Virus record (IMG/VR): IMGVR_UViG_3300050821_001016 | Coordinates: 1-22,720 of that record | Direction: 5' to 3' (one strand) | Source: a virus | DNA length: 22,720 bases | Part shown: positions 7,923 to 16,287 of the stretch, one piece after another | Position numbering within the stretch: position 1 is the stretch's first letter | Layout of the letters: every line of letters begins with the position of its first letter | Program-made: the position numbers and the translations under genes | Notes under the pieces: model-generated | Told to the model about the DNA's origin: nothing | The model's database searches: none | The model's input: only the letters and a program-made list of their open reading frames with translations

Positions 7923-10063
7923 GGCGGCGGCAACTGCCCCTGCCCGATGCGAGGCGAGGACCGGCTGACGGCGCGACGGTCGGCGGCTTTGAGGTAGTTG
8001 CGCGGCGCTACGGCGGGCGGGCCGCGTTCCAGACGGGCGCGGGCAAGGCGGTTGGTGAGGCCGCTGACCATGGCGTCGATGGGTTCGCCAGCCGCATAAC
8101 CGGCCACAGCTCCAAGCTCGCCGATGACCGGGTTGTGGGTGATCGCACCAAGAGAGGAGCCAACTGCCCCGCCGATGAGGCGACCAGCGATACCGGCCTT
8201 CAACTGCGCTGCCGTGCCGGGATCACGGACCTTGTTCGGAAGCACGGTCTGTCCGTCTCGCGCTAGATCCTGCAACAGGGCGTCACCACGCGCGAAGGCC
8301 CCTTTATCGAGGCTGGTGTCTTTCGTTCGGATTGCAGTGCGCAGTTCCTTGGGCGTGTAAACACCGTCCGGATGCCCCGCATAGGCGGTCGCTCGCTGGA
8401 GCCGCTTGAACACAGCCCAACCGGTATCCGCTTTCCGCAAATCCCTCACGACTTCCGGTGGCGAATGGCGATTGACGCTTTCGCGCAGGGCGTTTGCCGC
8501 GTCGTCGACCAGTTTGCCCAGATCCCTTTCTTCGGACGTCGGGTCACCCTGATAGCCGCGCGCCTTGCGACGAAGCTCGCTCTCCACCTTCTTGAATGTC
8601 TGACCATCCATCTTGCCGTTCTGATCGAACTTCAGGGTCAGATCATTGCCGATGATGTCGTTCAGACGTTCACGGCGTTCACGGGACAGGCTAGCCGCGC
8701 GCTGTCGGACGATATCCAGTTCGTGGACGAGTTGTGGATCGCGCTCCGTTTGGGCTTTGGCAAGCGCCCGATCGTAGGTTCCGTGCAGCTTGGTTTCGAG
8801 GGCGGCCAAACCCTCGTTACCGACCGGACCAGCTTTCGTATCGACGGGCGGTAATCCGGCTTCGGTCAGCGCGCGGTTGTAGCCCACGCGGTTGAAACTC
8901 TCGCTGCTCTTTTGACGAGCCTCTTGGGTCGCGGGGCCAGTGTAGGTGCTGCCGGTCTCGGCGCGATCCTCACGCACCTTTTTAGACCCGCCCTCACGTT
9001 GCCCCGGAGTGAGGTACTGCCCCTCCGCTTCAAGCCGGCTCGCAGCCTCCTGATGTTTAGCTTGGGCTTGTGTTGCAGGGGCCTTAGATGGTCTTTCCGG
9101 TGTCACTGCCGCCTTAAGGGTGTTTCCGCGTACGGTGGCCGCCTCATTGGCGCGAATGGCCTCAGTGCCCACGCCTGCGCTTCGGGCGCGGGAAGCCAGC
9201 CTTGCCTCGTCCGCAGCCGCACCAACACCCGGAATCGCCAAGGTAGCGACGTCGCCGACCATCTGAGGATCGAGATTGACCTTGCCGCCCGTTAGCGCCT
9301 TGAGCGTGTTCGAAACCGGCTCGCCAATCGCCCCCTTGGACAGCCCCGATAGGAACCCACCGCCCGCAACGCCAAGCGCGTCGCTGCCCAGCTTAAGGAC
9401 ATCGCCCAAGGACGAACTCGGCTTGATCGGGCCGGGCGTCACATCCTTCCGCAGGCGTTCCTGCGCCTCCGCTCCCTGCCGGAAGCCCTCGCGTACAGGC
9501 GCGGTCAGATTCTCCTCGGCAAGCTGGAGCGGCGTCTTCCGCATCTTCTTGAGATCGGAGGCGACGTCTTCCGGCTTGGCTACGGGTTCGCTTTCGGGCT
9601 TGGGCTTGGCGGCAGGGGTGTGTGGGGCTTCCGGCGGTTCGACCGTATAATCCCCAGCCCCATCGGTCTTTCCATAAGCCGCCGCCCGATCAAGGTATGC
9701 CTGCGTCTCCTTCGGAAGGGTGGCCTCATCCATCCCGTCGTGGAGCCACTTCTCGGCGACACCCGGTCCCGCATTCCACGCAATGACCTGTGCATCCTCG
9801 TTACCCGGGAATCGCTCCTGCAACTTGGCCGCGATCTTTTTCGCCGATTCCTCGTTGTATTCGGCGTTCGACAGCTTGTCGTAGTCGATCCCAAACGCAT
9901 CGGCGGTAGGGCGGGTGATCTGGAACCGGCCCGCCGCACCCTTGGGCGACTTCTGGTTATCGCCGGACGCCTCCAGCTTTCGGATCTTGGCCAGAAAAGG
10001 GGTATCGGCCACCTTGGGCGCGATCGTGGTCCCGTCAGGCGCTTCGATGGTGTAATCGGTCAC
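7919..10063 (-). CDS. Ejection protein with N-terminal lytic transglycosylase (P22 gp16-like position)
   Basis: This 714-residue protein carries a lytic transglycosylase (SLT-type) domain near the N-terminus. The probable catalytic Glu is E31 in IRKLEASGDN, followed by KGAAGRFQITRPTADAFG, then AWNAGPG at 95-101, then TQAYLDRAAAY. This domain would open the cell wall during DNA entry. A Pro-rich linker and a long helical part follow. The C-terminal region has Gly/Ala-rich hydrophobic runs (AGRLIGGAVGSSLGAI, LGAVAGYAAGEP) that could enter the membrane. GTG 10063 is chosen for the GTGA overlap; GTG 10075 would add four residues. DYTIEAPDG at the N-terminus is echoed as DYTVEPPEA after the domain. 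The stop overlaps the PurD-like start as ATGA. Confidence 0.82.
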   Translation of the reverse strand: MTDYTIEAPDGTTIAPKVADTPFLAKIRKLEASGDNQKSPKGAAGRFQITRPTADAFGIDYDKLSNAEYNEESAKKIAAKLQERFPGNEDAQVIAWNAGPGVAEKWLHDGMDEATLPKETQAYLDRAAAYGKTDGAGDYTVEPPEAPHTPAAKPKPESEPVAKPEDVASDLKKMRKTPLQLAEENLTAPVREGFRQGAEAQERLRKDVTPGPIKPSSSLGDVLKLGSDALGVAGGGFLSGLSKGAIGEPVSNTLKALTGGKVNLDPQMVGDVATLAIPGVGAAADEARLASRARSAGVGTEAIRANEAATVRGNTLKAAVTPERPSKAPATQAQAKHQEAASRLEAEGQYLTPGQREGGSKKVREDRAETGSTYTGPATQEARQKSSESFNRVGYNRALTEAGLPPVDTKAGPVGNEGLAALETKLHGTYDRALAKAQTERDPQLVHELDIVRQRAASLSRERRERLNDIIGNDLTLKFDQNGKMDGQTFKKVESELRRKARGYQGDPTSEERDLGKLVDDAANALRESVNRHSPPEVVRDLRKADTGWAVFKRLQRATAYAGHPDGVYTPKELRTAIRTKDTSLDKGAFARGDALLQDLARDGQTVLPNKVRDPGTAAQLKAGIAGRLIGGAVGSSLGAITHNPVIGELGAVAGYAAGEPIDAMVSGLTNRLARARLERGPPAVAPRNYLKAADRRAVSRSSPRIGQGQLPPP

Positions 10064-11682
10064 GGGGCAACCCACGCCCCATCACGGGCAACGGCGACCA
10101 CGTTCCCGCTCTTGTCCTTCAGCTTGGAGCCGTTCGGCACGCCAACGATGCTGGGTAGGTCGCGGGGAAGTTTGTGGGTTGCGCCACCACCACTGGTTGT
10201 ATCCCCACTCTTATCGCCAAGGTGGGGGTCTGGCCGGTCTTTCAGCAGGGCTCGGGCGTTCGGCGATAGCATGTCATCGAAATTATCCATGCCAGTCGAC
10301 GTCTCGTACTGCCGACGCAAGCCGTCCAACTGCCCGGCTTGCAGTTTTTCGACGCTGGTGATGCCGCCAAGAAGCTGTTCCGGAGAGGCCGATCTTCCGA
10401 GGTTATTCCCGAGGTTCGAGCGCTCCTCCGCGCTGCCACCGACGCCTGCCACGCCCTTGTGGACTTCCTGGCTCACGATCTGACGGAGGGAATCGAAGTT
10501 GGTCGGAACGGGACTGCCGGTCTCTTGGGCGATCTGCTGCGCCAATTTGTTGAAGAGGGGGATCTCGCCATTCTTCAACGCCAGCGCCGCATCCTTCATG
10601 GTCTGAAGGTGGTCCACGGCGACATTGTTGAACCTGACCTGATCGCCCTGCTTTCCCTTCGCAAAGGCCACTGACGCCTGCACCTTGCGGCTGTAATCGG
10701 CGGCGACGGTTTCGACCTGATCGGCGGTGAGCGGCCCTTTGCCTTCTTTCTGATTTTGGGTCTGTGCGGCCATGATCGCGCCGGCAATGCCGCCACGGAC
10801 CTGACCGGATTGGATGTGACCGGCGCCCTTGGGTTCGTAGGGGTCGCCGGACAGGGTTTTGTAGGTGGGCTGCTCACCCTTCGCACCGGGATAGGCCCAG
10901 TATTGGGTGTTGGTCTCGGGGTCGGTAAGCAGCGTCGGGGCGCGGTTATCGGCGGTCGCAGCGGCACGGGCTGGATTGAACTCCGACGCCGGGTGCTCCA
11001 GCGGCCCGGTCACCTCTACCGGAGCGCCCGCAGCATCCCGAACGATCGGCTTGCCGTCCGGTCCCAACCCATGGGCGACGAACACCGTCCTGCCGCCCAT
11101 GGTGTAGGGCGTGACCTCACCCTCTTCCTTGGCCGCCGCATTCCTTTCGGCAATGGTCATAGACCAGCGATTGGCCAGAGTCCGCAGATCGGACGGCTTC
11201 ATGTCGGAAAGCTGCCCCTTGATCGCAGCCTTGCGCTCGTCGCTCACGGGGAGGGCGTCGACATATTCGCTGACGCCAGTCTTCAGTTCACGGGCTGCGA
11301 TGGTCGGGTCGGTATGGCCGCCCGCAACCTCAGTGTCGTAGGTCTCCAGCAGATCGGACAGTACGCCCTGATGCCGCGCTAGATCCTGTGCCTGTGTCTC
11401 GGATTGGATGTGCGTGGTCTGCGCCTTCCGCTCCTCCGCCTCACCCGCAGCAGCCGACAGTTTCGCCGCGCCTTGGGGGTCGACACGAGCGTACTTGGCC
11501 AAGGTGTTCGGTGTCAGCGTCCCGGTTTTGGGGTCGATTGCGTCAGGTTGGGAGGCAAGGAACCGCAGCGTATTCTGCTGGTCCTGCTGCAACTTCATCT
11601 GGCGCAGTTCGAGCGCTTCGGAGTAAATCTTTCCGAAATCGGGCTGCTGAGAGCTTAAAATGATGGATGGATCAGTCGGCAT
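10060..11682 (-). CDS. Ejection / internal virion protein (P22 gp20-like position)
   Basis: This 540-residue protein is mostly helical and hydrophilic, with an N-terminal heptad-like part (GKIYSEALELRQMKLQQDQQNTLRFL) and many Gln, Ala and Lys residues. There are no visible catalytic motifs. A short Tyr/Pro-rich part lies in the middle (TNTQYWAYPGAKGEQPTYKTL), and a long helical region follows (YSRKVQASVAFAKGKQG onward). It occupies the place of P22 gp20, between the gp7-like protein and the transglycosylase-bearing protein. Its role in DNA ejection is inferred from this order and composition. The start overlaps the upstream TAA by one base. The stop overlaps the next gene as GTGA. No membrane segment is evident. 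Confidence 0.75.
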   Translation of the reverse strand: MPTDPSIILSSQQPDFGKIYSEALELRQMKLQQDQQNTLRFLASQPDAIDPKTGTLTPNTLAKYARVDPQGAAKLSAAAGEAEERKAQTTHIQSETQAQDLARHQGVLSDLLETYDTEVAGGHTDPTIAARELKTGVSEYVDALPVSDERKAAIKGQLSDMKPSDLRTLANRWSMTIAERNAAAKEEGEVTPYTMGGRTVFVAHGLGPDGKPIVRDAAGAPVEVTGPLEHPASEFNPARAAATADNRAPTLLTDPETNTQYWAYPGAKGEQPTYKTLSGDPYEPKGAGHIQSGQVRGGIAGAIMAAQTQNQKEGKGPLTADQVETVAADYSRKVQASVAFAKGKQGDQVRFNNVAVDHLQTMKDAALALKNGEIPLFNKLAQQIAQETGSPVPTNFDSLRQIVSQEVHKGVAGVGGSAEERSNLGNNLGRSASPEQLLGGITSVEKLQAGQLDGLRRQYETSTGMDNFDDMLSPNARALLKDRPDPHLGDKSGDTTSGGGATHKLPRDLPSIVGVPNGSKLKDKSGNVVAVARDGAWVAP

Positions 11683-12428
11683 TAGCCAAACGGAGATGTA
11701 CCGGGCGGCAACGTGTATGCAGCCTGAGACGCATTGAAGTCGGCGATCCCACTATTGCTGTATGGATTGCCGCCACCGTTCTGCAGCATGCTGTAGAGCA
11801 AATAGTTGCTGCCAAGTCCGGACGCAGCATTACCCGCACCGACGATGCCGGCCGATGTCGCATTACCGGCGCCGACGATGGCGTTGCCAACATTCGAACC
11901 GACCGTCGCTGACGTATTCCCGAGATTCGCCCCAGCATTCTCGCCAATCCCGGCGAGATTGGCCTGCATGTTGTAGTTCTGAAGCTGCTGCTGAAGGTAA
12001 TCCTCAAAGCCTTGTTGATACTCGGTCGAGGCTGCCCCTTGGTTGTACGAGGAAAGCGCCTTCAGGGTATTGCCGCCACGAGTCCCGCCGGTCGCCGAAC
12101 TGGCGTTCAGGACACCGCGATTGCCCTGGTTAAGCTGGAACTGGAATCCCGGCGTCTGCTCCAGTTTGGAGGGATCGAATGGCGCATTGAGCGTGCCCGT
12201 ACCGGTTCCGCCGGGACCAATTCCCAATTGCGCCAAGAGATTGGTGAAGGTGGTCCCGCCACCTTGGATGAACGGCTTGAGGTTCTGCTGCGTCTGCTGG
12301 AACATCGCCATCTGGTCGGCGGCAGACTGCTGTGCGGCTTGAGCCTGTGCATTGGCCCCAAGGAGCGATGCCCCGCCCGAGATAGCCGCGCCGCCGATCA
12401 GGGCTGCGGGAACGCTGATGGACGGCAT
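11682..12428 (-). CDS. DNA ejection/transfer protein (P22 gp7-like position)
   Basis: This 248-residue protein resembles the small injection proteins of P22-like phages. A Gly/Ala-rich hydrophobic N-terminus (ALIGGAAISGGASLLGA, 9-25) could insert in membrane. A Gln-rich helix follows (QAQAAQQSAADQMAMFQQTQQNLKPF). The typical PGFQFQLNQGNRGVLN segment then leads to GGTRGGNTLKALSSYNQ. The C-terminal part is rich in Gly, Ala and Asn (NVGNAIVGAGNATSAG). Such proteins are packed in the head and leave it with the DNA to help it cross the envelope. It stands before two larger proteins in the order of P22 gp7, gp20 and gp16. The ribosome site GGAGA lies in the end of the GNAT-like gene. Confidence 0.78.
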   Translation of the reverse strand: MPSISVPAALIGGAAISGGASLLGANAQAQAAQQSAADQMAMFQQTQQNLKPFIQGGGTTFTNLLAQLGIGPGGTGTGTLNAPFDPSKLEQTPGFQFQLNQGNRGVLNASSATGGTRGGNTLKALSSYNQGAASTEYQQGFEDYLQQQLQNYNMQANLAGIGENAGANLGNTSATVGSNVGNAIVGAGNATSAGIVGAGNAASGLGSNYLLYSMLQNGGGNPYSNSGIADFNASQAAYTLPPGTSPFG

Positions 12429-12896
12429 CTAGCTATCTCCAATCCACAGGACGTACGAATCCTGGATTTTCTTGGCCCCGCGACGCTTGAAGAACCGGCC
12501 GATGTGAGCGCCGCGACCTTGCATCCTATGATGAGGGAAAACGCACTGAACACCAAGGGCTTTCAGCGACGCTATGGCGACATCCCACATCATGACCGCC
12601 ACGCGAGGATGTCCGGGGTCGACATACCACGCGCCCTGCTGTGCGATCAGGAGCCCGGCCGACTCGATATCGGGCGCTATGTTCCAGGTGTAATAACCGA
12701 CCAGACTGCCATCATGTCGCGCGATAACCGTCTTGAGGCTTCCGGCGTCGGCGATGGCCTTCATCAGGGGTTCGTCGAGGCGGAACTTGCGCCGGGGCTC
12801 TACTCCGCCATCTACCTCTGCAAAGTGCGCCTCGGCATGGGGGCGCATCTCTGCCCATAGCCTCTGCGTCCACGGCTCAAGCTTGACGTCGTACAT
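12429..12896 (-). CDS. GNAT-like acetyltransferase
   Basis: This 155-residue protein fits the GNAT fold. It has an N-terminal helix region, a central beta segment (TVIARHDGSLVGYYTWNI) and a strand with WYVDPGHPRVAVMMWDVAIASLKALG at 90-115. The C-terminal part, RFFKRRGAKKIQDSYVLWIG, resembles the usual last strand. The normal acetyl-CoA loop (R/Q-x-x-G-x-G/A) is not clear; HPRVAV stands in its place, so activity is uncertain. Relatives occur in tail and internal virion regions of podoviruses, where a core-protein or modification role has been suggested. The start overlaps the sulfotransferase end by 20 nt and the stop abuts the next ATG. An acyltransferase acting on the same target as the neighbouring sulfotransferase is possible but inferred. 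Confidence 0.68.
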   Translation of the reverse strand: MYDVKLEPWTQRLWAEMRPHAEAHFAEVDGGVEPRRKFRLDEPLMKAIADAGSLKTVIARHDGSLVGYYTWNIAPDIESAGLLIAQQGAWYVDPGHPRVAVMMWDVAIASLKALGVQCVFPHHRMQGRGAHIGRFFKRRGAKKIQDSYVLWIGDS

Positions 12897-13422
12897 CGGC
12901 CTTCAGCTTGGAGATGCGATCGGCGTTGCGGACCAGCTTTTCGATCTGCTTGGCCATGTCGACCTGGATGTTCAGGCCGTCGTAGCGTTGCCACCACCAA
13001 TCCGGCATCACCTCGCCAAGGCAGTGCGCGAAGATGTCGGCGCAAGGCTCGGGATTCACCAGATCGTGGTACTCGACCGTCAGCGTGCCGGGCTCCTCGC
13101 TGATCTGCATCAGGTCGTCATCACGTGACTGCATCTCGCTCAAGAATCCGGTCAGGCCGTAGCGGGCAAGGCTGTCCGCAACCTCGAATGGGTCGCGCCG
13201 GACGACCACGAACCTGACGCACGGCTTTACGCGACGGATGAATTTCCATGCGAATGCCGCGCCCGTCTCGCATGTGCCTTGGCCTAATCTCAGAAAGAAC
13301 TCGTTCGGATAGCCGCAGTCTGGCCCGATATCGTGGCCAATCACCCGCTCCCGATAGCTCAAGAACATCGACATCCATGCGGATCGAGAGCGCGGAAGGC
13401 TGAAGACGATGAAGGGTGGCAT
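12877..13422 (-). CDS. Sulfotransferase-like protein
   Basis: This 181-residue protein has the marks of a short sulfotransferase, an enzyme that transfers sulfate from PAPS to an alcohol or amine. The 5'-phosphosulfate loop is FSLPRSRSAWMS at 7-18, in the place of the usual PRSGTT/S motif. A 3'-phosphate segment, VVVRRDPFEVADSLARYG, lies at 72-89 with R75/R76 and S84. Full-length cytosolic enzymes are 250-300 residues, so this is compact. Much of the acceptor-binding part is short, though the C-terminal DWWWQRYDGLNI could contribute. It starts one base after the previous stop and overlaps the GNAT-like gene by 20 nt. The acceptor is unknown: host envelope glycan, virion glycan or small molecule. 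A P-loop kinase relative is a less likely alternative. Confidence 0.72.
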   Translation of the reverse strand: MPPFIVFSLPRSRSAWMSMFLSYRERVIGHDIGPDCGYPNEFFLRLGQGTCETGAAFAWKFIRRVKPCVRFVVVRRDPFEVADSLARYGLTGFLSEMQSRDDDLMQISEEPGTLTVEYHDLVNPEPCADIFAHCLGEVMPDWWWQRYDGLNIQVDMAKQIEKLVRNADRISKLKADVRRQA

Positions 13423-13423
13423 G

Positions 13424-13828
13424 TCAGACGATCCCTATCTCACCCTCCGCCTCAAAAGTCAGGGCCGTTGCAGTTCCGGCCCCACCCACGAGGAAATCGG
13501 CGACGTCCATGCGCAGATACCCGTACCAATCGACATAGGATTGACCCGGAATGCTAACGCCATCGGTGAGTGAGCCGCCCGACGCAATGCCGCCGAAGAT
13601 CGTCTCTGTTCCTGCTGCATTCGCCCCCGTAGCGCCAAGCCATAGCGCGACCTGTGCGGCGGTGACCGTCTTGTTGACGATGCGGATGTGCCGAAGAATG
13701 ATGTACGTGTTGACGTTGGTCCCTGCCAATCCGATGCCGCCGGTCAGTGTCGGGGGATTGAGGATATTGGTCGTGGTCGTAAGCGACAGCGCCACGGGGC
13801 CAATTCGGATGGGTTTGTTCGCCGCCAT
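13424..13828 (-). CDS. Beta-rich virion-type protein, function unknown
   Basis: This 134-residue protein is small, uncharged and beta-rich. Its main segments are PIRIGPVALSLTTTTNILNPP, YIILRHIRIVNKTVTAAQVALWLG, SIPGQSYVDWYGYLRMD and ALTFEAEGEIGIV. This pattern resembles small virion proteins in phage tail regions that may decorate or connect fibres, but no named family is claimed. The ATG directly abuts the fibre gene's TAG, and GGAG 8 nt upstream is a good ribosome site. It probably works with the collagen-like protein before it, since both end in similar open beta strands. Confidence 0.7.
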   Translation of the reverse strand: MAANKPIRIGPVALSLTTTTNILNPPTLTGGIGLAGTNVNTYIILRHIRIVNKTVTAAQVALWLGATGANAAGTETIFGGIASGGSLTDGVSIPGQSYVDWYGYLRMDVADFLVGGAGTATALTFEAEGEIGIV

Positions 13829-14599
13829 CTAGATTTCTCCAGCCGTTATGACGGCCCCGCTGATCGAAAACACCGATGCCGTCGTTATAGACTTGGCGCC
13901 GATATCAAGCCACAGCGCTTTTCCCAATGCCGCCACAGGAATCAGCGCGGTAAGACTGAATGGTACGTTGATATCACCGCTCGCAGTCGCCGCTATCGGG
14001 TTCGTCCATGAGATATTCGCGCCGATCGCCGTTCCTGTGACTGCCGCGCCATTGGTCGGGGCTACACCCGTTCCGTAATAAATCTGCGCGAAAATACCCT
14101 GATCGACGAGGGCGGCGGAGGCGATGAAGGTTCCGCTGACGTTGATCAGGACGTTGCCGGTGGTTCTAGGAGTGATCGCGCCCGCCATGCCCATCATCTG
14201 GACGGCTGACGTGGAGCTAGGAGCGGTTGGTGAGAGCGGGCTGGATGCATAGGTCGCTCCGGGAACCGGAAGCGTGGGGATCTGCATCCCATCCGACCCG
14301 TCTTCGCCATCCTGCCCCGGGGGGCCGATCAGACCAGCCGACCCCCTTGGGCCAATCCCACCGGGTGGACCCGGCGGCCCCGGAATGACGATGCCCTCCT
14401 CAAAGCCCCCATCGTCCCACCCGCTCAACCCCAAGAAGCCGACCGGGCCGGCGCGCGTAGGCCCGAACGTGCCGCCAGACCGCTCCCACAGCACCCGCAG
14501 CAGATTGAGCCACGGCTGGGTGATGAAACCGCCGGGCTGTTTGGTCCGCGCCTCGGTCAGCGCAAGGGCGATATTCGGGAACGGCTGACTCTGGGTCAT
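13829..14599 (-). CDS. Collagen-like trimeric fibre protein with C-terminal knob
   Basis: This 256-residue protein begins with a helical N-terminal part (FITQPWLNLLRVLWERSGG, a pattern seen in phage virion proteins near gp10). Ten Gly-X-Y triplets follow at 74-103 (GPPGPPGGIGPRG onward), then a beta-rich C-terminal domain (MMGMAGAITPRTTGNVLI, then YYGTGVAPTNGAAVTGTAIG, then PFSLTALIPVAALGKALWLDIG). Such proteins form trimers: the N-terminus attaches to the virion, the triplets make a stalk and the C-terminus makes a knob. The start overlaps the gp10 stop as ATGA. P22 has its needle gp26 at this place, but the sequence is not like gp26, so equivalence is only positional. It may be a short side fibre or needle substitute. 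Confidence 0.75.
   Translation of the reverse strand: MTQSQPFPNIALALTEARTKQPGGFITQPWLNLLRVLWERSGGTFGPTRAGPVGFLGLSGWDDGGFEEGIVIPGPPGPPGGIGPRGSAGLIGPPGQDGEDGSDGMQIPTLPVPGATYASSPLSPTAPSSTSAVQMMGMAGAITPRTTGNVLINVSGTFIASAALVDQGIFAQIYYGTGVAPTNGAAVTGTAIGANISWTNPIAATASGDINVPFSLTALIPVAALGKALWLDIGAKSITTASVFSISGAVITAGEI
14291..14380 (-). repeat. Collagen-like Gly-X-Y stretch (10 triplets)
   Basis: Ten uninterrupted triplets (GPP, GPP, GGI, GPR, GSA, GLI, GPP, GQD, GED, GSD) encode a probable triple-helical stalk inside the fibre protein. Proline is concentrated at the N-terminal end and acidic residues at the C-terminal end. Confidence 0.8.
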
Positions 14600-16287
14600 C
14601 CCTGATAGGCGCCGATCATCGCCACCGCGAATTGGTCGCTGGTCGAGATGCGCCAGATACGGTCTTCACCCGTCCCGCGCCCCGTCGACCCAAGCCGGTT
14701 CCACTTCACGCGCCAGCCGTACTGGCCCGTCTTGCCGGCCGATCCGAAGCGCTCCGGGCTCCACGAGTAGCCCCCGTCATCGGACCAATCCATCATGATC
14801 TGCGGGTTGGCGGTCGGGGTCACGTTCACACCGGAATCGATGTCGATCCACAGATACTTGAACCGAACCGGATCTTCGACGGGTTTGCCTAGCGCCCGCC
14901 ATGACCGTGAACGACGGATCGCCTGACCGTTGTCGGTATAGGTATCCATGTCCAGGGCATAGATATTACCGTTCTGGTAATCCCCGACAATCGTCCTTCC
15001 ATTGAAGAACGTCGCGCAGTTGGAGCGGTGTCGGCTATAAGCTCCATTCGAGAAATACAGCCACTCGTGCCAGAACTTATCCTTGCTGGCGACATTGCAG
15101 ACCCACGTTGCATTGGCCGATGGGAAAGACAGAACGTAGAAGACGTTCTTTTCCATGCGGAAGCTGTATCCGATGGCGTCCGAAATTGTCGGATATTGCG
15201 CCATGGCGTAGGCAATGGCGTCGGTGGAGATTTCGATGGCCTCGTAGCCGGTCATCTGGAAGACGGCGTTACGACCCTCTCGGGTCTGTCCAAGCCAGAT
15301 CAGGCTCTCACTCGCCTGAGACACGGAATACGGCGCGACACAGCCCACTTCCATGTGGACCCCCTGTTCCTCGCCAAACACGAAACCGGACGGATTACCC
15401 TGGTTGATCCACACCTCGGCGGTGTCTCTCTGCAACATGACGAGCTGGCGATGCAGGAACCCGATGGACATCAGGTCAGACGGGCGGGCCTGGACGTTGG
15501 AGAAGGTCAGCGGGTCCCATATCGAGAGATCGAAGAGATTCGACTGCCAGACATTGAGGGAATTACCCTCTACGCAGACGCCAAAGCCATCCTGATAATT
15601 GGCGATGGTGGGATTGTTGAACGAAAGGACTAGCGGGACGACGCCGATAAACGGCCCCAAGACCGGATTGATCAGGGAGAAGCCACCGCCGCCGCCATCG
15701 GATGATGCCTGACTGAGGATCGGGGTCAGGTCCGTGAATGCGCCGGGTGTGGTGATCGAGAACGAGGTGACGGTCCCACCAAGCCCGATCCCTGTTACGG
15801 TGACTTGCGCTGTCGCGGGGGACGTACCGTTCTCATCCACCAATGTGATCGTATCATTGAGATTAAAATTCTCTCCGCCGTTGCCAATTGTTGCGCTTTG
15901 AAGGGGATAGCCGCCGGGCACGAGATAGCCCGCCGACCCGTCGAAAAAGGCGACTTGCAGTCCGCCACTCTCGCCATTGTCGATCCAGCTTATCGGGCCG
16001 AATGCCGTGCCGATCGAGCCCAGCTTGGTGACGTTGAAGCTCACATCTACGCTATAAACGAACGCCCCTGCGACTACGTACATGATAGATCCGAAGCGAT
16101 AGACGCCACGGATGGGATAGCTGGGAAGGGTGACCTTCAGATCGAGGCCGGGCGTGCCATAAAACGCCCCAGCATCCTTCGTGCCCGTGGTTTCGGACAC
16201 GTTGAGGAACATATTGATGAGAAGTTGGTCGGCAAGATCCTGTGATCTCGCGCGGTATGCCTGTCCGAGGAAGGTTGTTGACCTCAC
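14596..16287 (-). CDS. Packaged DNA stabilization / tail hub protein, P22 gp10-like
   Basis: This 563-residue protein resembles P22 gp10, a ring in the tail hub that follows gp4 and keeps packaged DNA inside. The family opening is seen (FLGQAYRARSQDLADQLLINMFLN). Repeated beta-rich segments follow, including WQSNLFDLSIWDPLTFSNVQARPSDLMSIGFLHRQL, then TAEVWINQG and GRNAVFQMTGYEAIEIST, ending in a Trp-rich C-terminus (DWSDDGGYSWSPERFG). Start GTG 16287 is chosen because it overlaps the endonuclease stop as GTGA; a TTG 12 nt upstream is an alternative, and neither has a good ribosome site. Residues about 130-212 look like an inserted module (GNGGENFNLNDTITLV onward), rich in Gly and Thr. P22 gp10 is 472 residues, so the extra length fits an insertion. 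Confidence 0.85.
   Translation of the reverse strand: MRSTTFLGQAYRARSQDLADQLLINMFLNVSETTGTKDAGAFYGTPGLDLKVTLPSYPIRGVYRFGSIMYVVAGAFVYSVDVSFNVTKLGSIGTAFGPISWIDNGESGGLQVAFFDGSAGYLVPGGYPLQSATIGNGGENFNLNDTITLVDENGTSPATAQVTVTGIGLGGTVTSFSITTPGAFTDLTPILSQASSDGGGGGFSLINPVLGPFIGVVPLVLSFNNPTIANYQDGFGVCVEGNSLNVWQSNLFDLSIWDPLTFSNVQARPSDLMSIGFLHRQLVMLQRDTAEVWINQGNPSGFVFGEEQGVHMEVGCVAPYSVSQASESLIWLGQTREGRNAVFQMTGYEAIEISTDAIAYAMAQYPTISDAIGYSFRMEKNVFYVLSFPSANATWVCNVASKDKFWHEWLYFSNGAYSRHRSNCATFFNGRTIVGDYQNGNIYALDMDTYTDNGQAIRRSRSWRALGKPVEDPVRFKYLWIDIDSGVNVTPTANPQIMMDWSDDGGYSWSPERFGSAGKTGQYGWRVKWNRLGSTGRGTGEDRIWRISTSDQFAVAMIGAYQG

Noticed and set aside
9620-10483. 287-codon plus-strand frame
   Set aside because: It is antisense to two ejection protein genes, one of which has clear transglycosylase motifs.
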